A stretch of DNA of 64,000 bases from Apostichopus japonicus (Eukaryota > Echinodermata > Holothuroidea > Aspidochirotida > Stichopodidae). The stretch spans positions 17,237,303 to 17,301,302 of the forward strand of contig NC_092581.1 of NCBI RefSeq assembly GCF_037975245.1. Direction: 5' to 3'. Below the pieces are notes generated by a model that saw only the letters and a program-made list of their open reading frames with translations, did no database searches and had not been told where the DNA came from. A program made the position numbers and the translations under genes. Positions 57,201 to 64,000 of this stretch are shown here, one piece after another (within the stretch, counting starts at the first letter, position 1; each line of letters begins with the position of its first letter).

Positions 57201-58820
57201 AGATGAGTACCATCGCCAGCAGGAGTGGTCAGTTCAAATCCTAATTCTTCATCTGGTTTATTCTTTTTCAAAGTCACAATTTCAACATATGCTGTCTGAA
57301 TCACCAGTGGATCTGTGGCTTTCTTCACCAAGCTATCACAAATATCTTTTAGTTCTTGGCACTGGAAGGAAGAGGAAGTAAAGTCAACTCAGATGATATC
57401 TCTTGCAAAACAGAATCAATGTTTACGCAACGAACAGTTTGTCCTCATGAACCGTTAAGCTATCGCCACTTTGTTGGCTTATCAGATATATAGATTAATT
57501 ACTTTTTGACAAGAATTGTTTGCTTTGATGCAAGATTGTGTAAACAAATAAGGAAGCTTCAAGTAACTACTTTTTTCAATGACTAAGGACAGACAGTAAG
57601 GTGGGAATTACCAATGCAAAAACCAATTTATCAAGGATAGCATAGCATCACAGAATAATAATCATAAAAGACTAAGACCTATTCCCTTTGTAAGTATTCA
57701 TTAAACAGAGAGTCAATACAGCCCAGAAAAAAAAAACAATTGGTTTTAAAATATACATTGAGTGCACTCTCCATCTCTGCTCATCACCATGGTGATGATC
57801 CAATGGCCTGCTTCATCTAGAATACATATAGGATTTTGCTGTAGTACAGTCAAAGACAGGTTTTAATACTTTAGTCCAAAGCATTTCAGTAAGTACATTT
57901 AACCAGTTTTGAACGACAAAACTGATATGATGTATTAGTTATAATCACAAATATTCTTTCCTAATAATTTCTAATGGTGCTAAGACCAATAGGTTTCCCT
58001 CCATTTTCCCAGCTTGACTCACATCATCACAAAAAAACCTCATGGACAGGACATACAAATCACTCATTTGAAGTATTCCATCATTATACTCAAGGTTATC
58101 ATTGTTTTCATTTAATTTTTATAATTTTCTCTATAACACAGACAAGTTTTTCTAACCCTACATTATCAAGAAGATTTCAAGGAATTGTGAAATGATATAA
58201 AACAAAACTCACAGTCTCTGATAGTGTCTTTTGACCCGTCCCTTGAGTCAACGTGAGAGCATTCTGTAGAACTTCCTCTCTAACGACTTGGAAGTCCTTA
58301 ATGCTTCGAAACGGTGGTCTGAAGAAGGAGTTGAGACGCGATAATAATATAATTTCCACAGATTGACAGTCAAATGAAAGACACGATGAGAAATAAATAC
58401 GCAGAGTAAACACTCACCCACTCATTTACAAAATAGAATGCTTAAAAGTGCTTAAACTTGATCGAAAAATAAACATATATACGTGCATTGTGCAGTTCAT
58501 CGATGACTACTCGCAACAAATAAATATTCAAGTCGTATGCAAAGAAAACAACCGACAATGATTTTAAGGAAACATTGTTAATACAAGGAGGAGTTGAATG
58601 TTGAATGTTGAATATACCTGTCCAGCCAAGCCAGAAAACGCTTGGCAGCTGATATAGTTTCAGCTAGTCTGGTGAGTACAGGAGTTGAAAACCAATTCTT
58701 GTTGTTGTTCAGGATAGGAAAGTCATGAAGGTCTCCATTCAAATAATGGCCCAAACCAGTCGCCTTGACTGCCAAGTTGAGAGCCACAGACTGGAGATTT
58801 TCGTTGCATAAGTCGTAATG
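39198..58820 (-). CDS. CNKSR: Connector enhancer of KSR (CNK/CNKSR2-like) scaffold, 13 exons (SAM-domain 5' part outside window)
   Basis: Multidomain scaffold that links Ras/Raf/KSR and Rho signalling at membranes and junctions. Thirteen minus-strand exons (A-M) join in phase with GT-AG sites and give about 924 codons: CRIC region (A, B), PDZ (C, D, start of E), basic serine/proline linker (E-G), PH domain (H-J) and acidic-to-basic tail (K-M) ending ETSV. CNK proteins begin with a SAM domain; I found no SAM-like frame to the right of 58820, so the first exons probably lie outside the window. The 20-kb span is mostly repeat-filled intron. The class I PDZ ligand at the C-terminus resembles that described for vertebrate CNK2. 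No internal stop in the joined exons. Confidence 0.93.
41808..42084 (-). mobile_element. TTAA-flanked MITE family A, copy 3 (internally deleted)
   Basis: A 277-bp, inverted copy with ends AGGGTGTGAAGACTCGC and CACTCG...TTCAATGCCT. Flanks are TCAA and TTAG, so the TTAA duplication has decayed. About 80 bp of the centre present in copies 1 and 2 is missing. It sits in the CNK intron next to exon K. Confidence 0.87.
42470..43200. repeat. 24-bp minisatellite, about 30 units, CNK intron between exons K and J
   Basis: The unit is close to GGGAGAGGAGGTAACTAG plus CATACA, with A/C and T/A variants arranged in blocks. The 24-bp period keeps both strands open for about 240-250 codons, giving artefact proteins of repeated GEEVTSIQ (plus) and LVTSSPCI (minus). 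Confidence 0.95.
43440..43600. repeat. Short CCAGTCAACACTAG repeats
   Basis: Degenerate copies of ACCAGTCAACACTAGTCAAC and AGTGCTACTA lie between the 24-bp array and CNK exon J. Confidence 0.6.
43697..48041 (-). CDS. CNKSR: CNK exons H-J: PH domain
   Basis: Exon H (48041-47847) starts with a basic run (VVRRSPKVRKARKKARISRR), then CEGWLNKRNDGLKKSWVKMF and EFVLYYYKSTE. Exon I (44517-44450) has AEKAKGVICLPGYNIQKSDK. Exon J (43881-43697) has WAIKISHRNLDKDVYLEAEK and SDWQKWMEHLQLAA, the final PH helix with its tryptophan. All expected PH elements are present, suggesting phosphoinositide or membrane binding. Intron H-I (44518-47846) carries an hAT-like element and a 2.6-kb minisatellite; intron I-J carries copies of the exon J start. 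Confidence 0.94.
43882..44175 (-). repeat. Tandem copies of the CNK exon J acceptor and 5' half
   Basis: Three upstream copies at 102-bp spacing (copy boundaries near 43921, 44023 and 44125 on the plus strand) repeat the intron tail, the AG acceptor and about 70 bases of exon J coding for IKISHRNLDKDVYL. Each lacks 8 bases found in the real exon, so none keeps the reading frame. The outermost copy is truncated. Confidence 0.92.
44555..45208. mobile_element. hAT-like element with exact 8-bp target duplication
   Basis: A 654-bp element from CAAGGGCAGCGGAACC to GCTTCCGCCGCCCTTG, inverted ends, flanked by GTAGAATG at 44547-44554 and 45209-45216. Its interior contains a segment (about 44640-44823) related to the elements at 60772 and 61614 (TTTTCTTGTACGCTCCGCGC, GGTGGCGCTCCGCT), ending GGCTACGCCCCTG. 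It starts 37 bp upstream of the CNK exon I acceptor. Confidence 0.85.
45230..47814. repeat. 37-bp minisatellite, about 70 units, CNK intron between exons I and H
   Basis: The unit is CACTATGATAACACTAGG plus TGATGTGAACCAATGGATC, with 36-bp variants (GTGACCAATGG). A block of about 14 units is repeated nearly identically 513 bp apart (for example 46621-46806 versus 47134-47319). The right edge lies about 30 bp from the exon H donor. Confidence 0.96.
48285..48306. repeat. TA microsatellite in CNK intron
   Basis: Uninterrupted TA dinucleotides between exons H and G; the rest of that intron (48042-48710) shows nothing recognisable. Confidence 0.85.
48711..50680 (-). CDS. CNKSR: CNK exons F-G: serine/proline-rich linker
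   Basis: Exon F (50680-50460) and the large exon G (49339-48711, 209 complete codons) encode a probably disordered linker rich in S, K, E and P, with KKSKESSGESRPRSLPLDTL, WLERQAKESEPHG, GEWFYSETEI and PPSKTPSPEK. It offers many potential phosphorylation sites. No folded domain was recognised. The F acceptor (AACAG before TGAAACAAAG) fits the phase but has a weak pyrimidine tract. Confidence 0.85.
49340..50459. other. CNK intron F-G
   Basis: No exon recognised. Near 49812-49845 it contains CTGACATTTTGATCCTAGC followed by AGGATCTTCTTCA, the inverted counterpart of the dynein intron 9 repeat core. An AT microsatellite lies at about 50340-50375. Confidence 0.6.
51419..51736 (-). mobile_element. 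TTAA-flanked MITE family A, copy 4
   Basis: A 318-bp inverted copy with intact TTAA at both flanks (51415-51418 and 51737-51740), ends AGGGTGTGAAGACTCCCGC and GCGAGTCTTCAATGCCT. It lies in the CNK intron between exons E and F. Confidence 0.92.
51820..57361 (-). CDS. CNKSR: CNK exons C-E: PDZ domain and start of linker
   Basis: Exon C (57361-57185) has YVEIVTLKKNKPDEELGFEL, exon D (54339-54271) has VIPGDEVLQVNYQTV and exon E (52064-51820) has VGWEHKKVIQALIANPIEVV, then LTLKKRP. Together they form one complete PDZ fold. The GDEVLQVN strand is highly characteristic of CNK. Exon E continues into a basic, low-complexity linker (RRKHSNNSLKPPATKDD). The last 23 bases of exon C plus its donor were amplified into the 44-bp array of the next intron. 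Confidence 0.93.
52065..54270. other. CNK intron D-E
   Basis: Contains degenerate AGTATCAATACATAAC repeats (about 52140-52400) and the GC-rich foldback element at 53229-53627. No coding exon was recognised elsewhere. Confidence 0.6.
53229..53627. mobile_element. GC-rich foldback MITE family D
   Basis: A 399-bp element with near-perfect terminal inverted repeats of about 47 bp: GCCCGGGTCACATCTGCGCG on the left and CGCGCAGATGTGACCCGGGC on the right, continuing through ATTCAACACGCGATTCAACTCGCAA. Flanks are TTAA (left) and TTTA (right). The arms are much richer in CpG than the surrounding DNA. No coding frame. Confidence 0.9.
54825..57184 (-). repeat. 44-bp minisatellite, about 50 units, amplified from the CNK exon C donor
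   Basis: On the minus strand each unit reads CTCATCTAATCTACACTTC, AACTGTAAGTTATA, then CCCCACGATAG. The first unit is the end of exon C itself with its 5' splice site (CTCATCTAATCTTAACTTC then AACT and GTAAGTAATA). Units with an extra TACTGTAACTTAC on the plus strand recur every four or so units, marking a higher-order period. The array fills most of the intron between PDZ exons C and D. Confidence 0.95.
57362..58212. other. CNK intron B-C
   Basis: Nothing recognisable: no exon, no clear repeat. Confidence 0.5.
58213..58820 (-). CDS. CNKSR: CNK exons A-B: CRIC domain
   Basis: Exon A (58820-58618) encodes HYDLCNENLQSVALNL through ISAAKRFLAWLDR; exon B (58318-58213) encodes PPFRSIKDFQVVREEVLQNA and ends SET before a GTGAGT donor. 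The helical NLQSVALNL segment and AAKRFLAWLD match the conserved region in CNK. Intron 58319-58617 has nothing notable. Confidence 0.9.
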
Positions 58821-60771
58821 CTGCCAAATTGGGGAATGAAATTAAGTTATTTAGTAAGTGTCTACAAGTAGTCTAGTACCTACCACTACAAGCTACATAT
58901 AATATTGCTCCATAACTGGTCTCTGTATTTAATATATTTTCCCCCAAATCAATGACTAGACAGAGATAGTCCACTGTGAAATCAAAATAGTAATCATAAC
59001 ACAACTTCAGTAGTCTCCATCCGACCTGTTTAGAGAGTAAAATTTTAGAAAGGCTTTTAACATAGTCAAGCTCTATAACTCAAGTGAAAGTATCTGCTAG
59101 TGACTAATACTCTTATTTTGTTATCATGTATTAAACGTTGAAGGAAGATTACATTATCACATGATAGACAAATAAAAGATGCTTCTTCCCCCACCCCCCC
59201 CCCCCTTCTAAGTGAATGAATGTCTTCTCCAAAGCCAACAGTCAAATTTTCATGATGATGAGCCAACTGTACACGTCAGTGAAAAGATGCATACATTTGC
59301 TTCTGTATTCATTAACTCCATCTATTCTAAAACCCAAATGAGTTTTTGTTTCAAGCTTGAACACAGCTGACATTATTTGTGCAGGAATGCACTTGACAAA
59401 TGAAAAAGAAAGTTGATGGTAAGTTACAAGAAACTATGTAGAATGATCGCATGCAGTATTAATGCAGTAAGCCATTTATTCTGGAGAAATATTTAACCAA
59501 GGTGCAAGACTATCCACTTAAATGTCTTTGTACTTAAATACTAGCCTAATAATAGCTTATGGTAGCCTAATTACAAGTCACACAAACCATTCATTATAAT
59601 AAACATGGTGGGTTGAGATAAAGCATTGTTACCTTACCTGTATACTACATATACACACCTTGGTAATGTTTTACGGTAACTAGGGTATTATAACCTCCCC
59701 AGCATTATATCGTAGATGCTTGTGCCCAGTAGCCTAGGCTTTGTTTGGAACATGCAGCAAACATATATATGTGATATGGAACTAAAAGTCCAATGCACAG
59801 CACATAACAACAAGATACAGACACTTACAACTAAATAGTGTATAACTGCTATATATACTATATGCTGTATTGTCCATGTCTATTGTGATGCTAACACGCA
59901 TCTTAGATATATATCACAGTGTAATTTAACCCTGTACACTACCTTGTTACACACATTAACCAACAACACTGCAACCAGTACATGTACAGTATAGTGTCAG
60001 CTTAGTTCATTTAAGTATTTATAATGAAAGGAAATACAGCAGTAATTCATATTATGTAATGTTAGACTTGCTTTGAACTGCAGGTTACAGAATTTAGTAA
60101 TTGATACACTAATTAGCATAATTACAGAAATGTCATTGTAATAACGTGTTTAGGTAAATCCACCTTCTAAATGTTGCTACTACGTACCTGATAAAGCTAC
60201 GTTTCTGACATAAACACAGTAAACATCCTTGCTAGATACATAATGTATACATCGATCTAAAGATGAGATGATCTGTTAAAATTTGAACCTGTAGACTTAC
60301 TTCCAATGTACAGGAAAGTGTGTACCTAAATCAGAGAGTCAATGCAAGTAGCGATAAAAAGCTTAATCACAAAATCTGTGCTTAAACTGGCGTGGAACTT
60401 CCAGGTTAACTTCCTTCCATTAACAGGATGCTATTCAATACTGGTTACCTTCTGTTCAGTGTATAGGTACAGTGACAGTATACACTGTATATCAGCAGGA
60501 ATAAGGAAGTACCCTGTAACATGGTTTTACACCAATTGTAAAGATGACATTGTGTGGACAAAAAATTAATATGTGTCGAAAATTCCCTTTTCTGAACAAA
60601 AGACAAATTAACCTCTAGATATTGTACATGTGTAACTTACAATATGTGCGTTGATCACAGCTCCTGTAGTTAAAACAACTGAATGGATTATATATTTATA
60701 GGCAAGATATGGTAAAGGGGAATTTATAGATGGCTACCGATAGTTCCTGTGCATTCACAATGCTTGATCAC

Positions 60772-61058
60772 CAGGCGCGTAGCCAAGGGGGGGGCAAAGG
60801 GGGCAGCCGCCCCCCCTTGAGCATTTAAAAAAAAAAAATTAATGTTTTTATGATATCGCTAGTATTTTCAAAAGAGAAAATGATAAGATGCAACTTACAA
60901 GGCCTGGGAAGTGCCATTTCCAGCGATCTGGGAGGCATTTTCAGCCAAAATTTTCTTGTATGCTTCGTGCCAACCATGGTGGCGCTACGCTTAGATAGTG
61001 TGTAATGCCGAATCTACAGTTTCACCCCTCCCTTGGCAAATTCCTGGCTACGCGCCTG
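60772..61058. mobile_element. hAT-like MITE with perfect 14-bp TIR and 8-bp target duplication
   Basis: A 287-bp element from CAGGCGCGTAGCCA to TGGCTACGCGCCTG (perfect inverted repeat), flanked on both sides by TTGATCAC (60764-60771 and 61059-61066). The interior has TTTTCTTGTATGCTTCGTGC and GGTGGCGCTACGCTTAGATA, related to 61614-61986 and part of 44555-45208. Confidence 0.95.
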
Positions 61059-61613
61059 TTGATCACTGTATATATATGTTCAGTAACATGATATGCTGGG
61101 AGATGAGATATCATCAACGATGGAACATGATTAGGTAAAGGTATGTGACCAATGAAGAGTTATATTAATTAAAGAGCTCTATAAAATGAAATATCAGTCA
61201 AGGGATATGATGAACAATGGGATAAAGTAAGTGATGGCTTATGGGATATGGTATGACACATTGTGTGGTATGATCTTTTGGGGAACATCATTTACATAAT
61301 TATCAATTATGAAGAGTTTTACTATATAGGCCAATAACCAACCCGAAATTGATGTATGATATTGTTTGAGTTATCATTTATCAGTATGATAAGTGATATT
61401 AGATAGCTAGATTAGTAGGTAATTTCTATCTCAATTTGCATCTTTAATTAGGTCCACTTAATCTTAATCTACCAGTTGGCTGCTCATATTCTACTGGATC
61501 CTAATGATCACCTCTGGCTAATGACAGATCTATGATGGGTACCCAATTAGAAATTATCATAAATTTGTTATTCCCACCCAAAAGAAGTATTTTTTTTCTT
61601 TTGTGGAGGGATG

Positions 61614-61986
61614 CAGTGGCGGGACAGTCAGGGGGGGCGGATGCCCCCCTGACGGACTCAAACGGACTGCTGGCGCCCTTTTCAGCTCTTTACCACTTTT
61701 TACTTATTTGCGATTATTGACTTTTTTATTGCGCTCTCATCTACTTATTGACATTTGTCACATTTTGTTGGTGTAATTTGGCGATGACGCCTATTTATTC
61801 TTCGTTTTTTTGCAAATTAGCCAGGCCCGGAAATGGTCATTTCCGGCGATCTAGAGAGTATCTTTACTCAAAAATTTTCTGTACGTTACGCACCAACCAG
61901 TGGTGGCGCTCCGCTTAGATAGTGTCAAAAGCGCCCCTACAGACCATTCTCGACCCCCCTGACCAATACCCCTAGCTCCGCCACTG
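61614..61986. mobile_element. hAT-like MITE with CAGTGGCGG termini
   Basis: A 373-bp element from CAGTGGCGGGAC to GCTCCGCCACTG, flanked by GAGGGATG (61606-61613) and GGGGGATG (61987-61994), a 7/8 target duplication. The interior contains GGTGGCGCTCCGCTTAGATA, shared with its relatives. Confidence 0.9.
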
Positions 61987-63309
61987 GGGGGATGGGTATA
62001 GGTGGCATAGGGGAAGCTACAGTAGGTAAGACATGTAGGGATGAATAGCTGTCAAAGAGCCAGTGAAACAAATGAAGGAGCAGGCTTTTTATTTGAGCCA
62101 TTTGATATTTAAAACACATTTGATATGCTTTCATTTTGAGCATATCATAATTTTATTAATGTCAATTGTCAATTGAAATGCTGTGCTTGACTTGAACATT
62201 CATACCTCTGTGTACACTAAAACAGGATATTGCTATGCATGCATTAAATTCTGGACTATGTGTAAAGGTAGGTACCAGGCAGGTTTAGGAACTTACTTAT
62301 CAAAATAAACAATATCAACTTCCCAGGGACCAGGCAGAAGGTTTAGTCAAACAAAAGACTTAATAACTTGCAGCCACTTATGCATACCCTAGAACACTAT
62401 GGGTGACCATATAGGTATTTCCCCTCTTAACAAATAAATGTAATTAATTCATATCTTCTCACAGACTTAACCCTAATTTGTACCACACCTTTACTTCTAA
62501 AACTACAAGAAGGAATTCTTGATTAATATTGCAATGTCATCTAAGGTTTTAGTAAGATAGTTTGTAATTGATGTTTTGTCGAGCAGTATTAAAGTACTGT
62601 ATATTAAAAAGTTCCAATATTCAACTTAGCATTAATATCTAACTTTGAAGAATAGACAGTCTTGAAGGTAATTCCCTGCCACCTCTGGTTTCTCAAAAAC
62701 AATTTCAATATTATACTGCAAAAAATCAAGTCAGGATGGATCCAGAGTAGATGTCCTGAAACATCTTCTAAAATATTCACATGACAAATATGTAGACCAG
62801 AATTGTCAGTAATAACATTTTGGGGAACAATTTGTGAACACTCAATCCATCCATGTTTTCTTTTTCTTTTGTAACAGTTAATTTTTATATATATGTATCT
62901 AAGTGGTAGTGCTGCTTACAAGTTAACTATAAAGTTCCATTCTTATTTGTTTTTAAGCAATACTACCTTCAGTTCCTGTTTACTCTCTACTAGCGTTCTG
63001 TGGTTTTCTAATGAAAGCAATCTAGAGGCAATTAAACGCAACTACAATACGTACCACAATATATTACACATCATGAGCAGATTTACAGAGCAGAACAATT
63101 GACCTTCCTGTAGCTGACTCATTAATATTCTTCTTCTTCTCATAATTATTAAAACTGTTTAAGTAACCAATATGTTATCTTTATTTCCAAGTTACAATTA
63201 GAATGTACACTAGATATGACCAAGCAGATACCTGTCGTATTTTCTAATGAATACAAACTCTAGTATTTACAAAATTAAGTTACTTCTCCTTTTGTCCACT
63301 TCCGACCAG

Positions 63310-63800
63310 ACTTCCTGTCTACTGCAATGTTACATATTGAACTACTTTATACTGCTATGTTGCATATCATGACAGTATTGTGCAATGCTACATATCACGA
63401 CATACTTACTGTACACTGTACAGTGTAATGTTACATATATCACTACATACTTACTGTACAGTACAATGTAACAAGAGCTCCGTAAGTATTGCACTGTGCA
63501 ATGTTACATATCACTACTGTATACTGCTGTTGCATATCATGACAGTATTGTGCAATGTTACATATCACTACAGTACATACTTACTGTACAGTGTAATGTT
63601 ACAATTCCCTACATAAGTACTGCATTGTGCAATGTTACATATCACTACTTTATACTGCTGTTGCATATCATGACAGTATTGTGCAATGTTACATATCACT
63701 ATTGTGTATCTTGTGAACTGTTAACATATATATGTCACTATATTACCTACTGTGCAGTGCAATGTTATAGTATAAAGCAATGTTACTTTATATCACTGCC
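63310..63800. repeat. Degenerate minisatellite of TGCAATGTTACATATCAC units
   Basis: Repeated GTGCAATGTTACATATCACT modules alternate with TATACTGCTGTTGCATATCA and ACATACTTACTGTACAGT. Frames through it on the plus strand are artefacts. Confidence 0.8.
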
Positions 63801-64000
63801 TAGTCATTGTAGTACTAAATAGTATGTATATTACTGTACATGCAGTGACAGTGATGCAGTAACTCAGCTTTGCCAAGTAATATAGAGCCAACCCCTTCTC
63901 CAGCTCCCTCCTCACCATTAAATTAAAACCAGATCATTGCTGTGAGCTGATAGGTCCACAGAAGAATACAAATATGTCACTTATACTGCTTGGAATAAGC

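Larger units (their letters stand above)
58821..64000. other. Right-hand region, probably CNK upstream intron
   Basis: No exon could be supported on either strand and no SAM-domain-like frame was seen. Contents: a C-run near 59190, two hAT-like elements (60772-61058 and 61614-61986) and a minisatellite (63310-63800). If CNK extends to the right this is its 5' intron; alternatively it could hold a non-coding first exon that I cannot identify. Confidence 0.5.

Noticed and set aside
58821-64000. Search for the CNK SAM-domain exon
   Set aside because: No minus-strand frame here resembles a SAM domain; the exon is assumed to lie beyond the window.

Overview
The window is animal nuclear DNA. It is AT-rich, the genes are split into many short exons with GT-AG introns of a few hundred bases, and the intergenic space is full of small inverted-repeat transposons and minisatellites. 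The proteins (axonemal outer-arm dynein, TIMM13, a KDEL-tailed JmjC protein, CNK/CNKSR) and a SINE-like tail ending AAAGCGCTATATAAA fit a marine invertebrate, probably a deuterostome such as an echinoderm. That placement is inference.

Layout: (1) 143-20859, plus strand: the last 32 exons (1,872 codons) of a DNAH5/DNAH8-class dynein heavy chain, from late AAA3 to the stop codon. (2) 24335-26104, minus strand: TIMM13 in three exons, with a 1-base frameshift in exon 2. (3) 26448-31522, plus strand: a JmjC/cupin_8 oxygenase with a signal peptide, an EF-hand and a C-terminal KDEL, so probably ER-luminal; it starts head-to-head with TIMM13 across about 340 bp. (4) 31.8-39.2 kb: a repeat-rich convergent intergenic region. 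(5) 39198-58820, minus strand: 13 exons of a CNK/CNKSR scaffold (CRIC, PDZ, basic linker, PH, tail ending ETSV); the SAM-domain exons must lie beyond the window. (6) 58.8-64 kb: probably upstream CNK intron with two hAT-like elements.

The genes do not form one pathway: cilia motor, mitochondrial import chaperone, ER oxygenase, Ras/Raf signalling scaffold.

The most unusual signal is a recurrent pattern: intronic tandem duplications that include an authentic splice site and the adjoining exon sequence. It is clear for dynein exons 2, 10, 12, 27 and 31 and CNK exons C and J. At CNK exon C the duplicated exon-end/donor has expanded to about 50 copies of a 44-bp unit. Also notable are several TTAA-flanked (piggyBac-like) MITE families and hAT-like elements with exact 8-bp target duplications.
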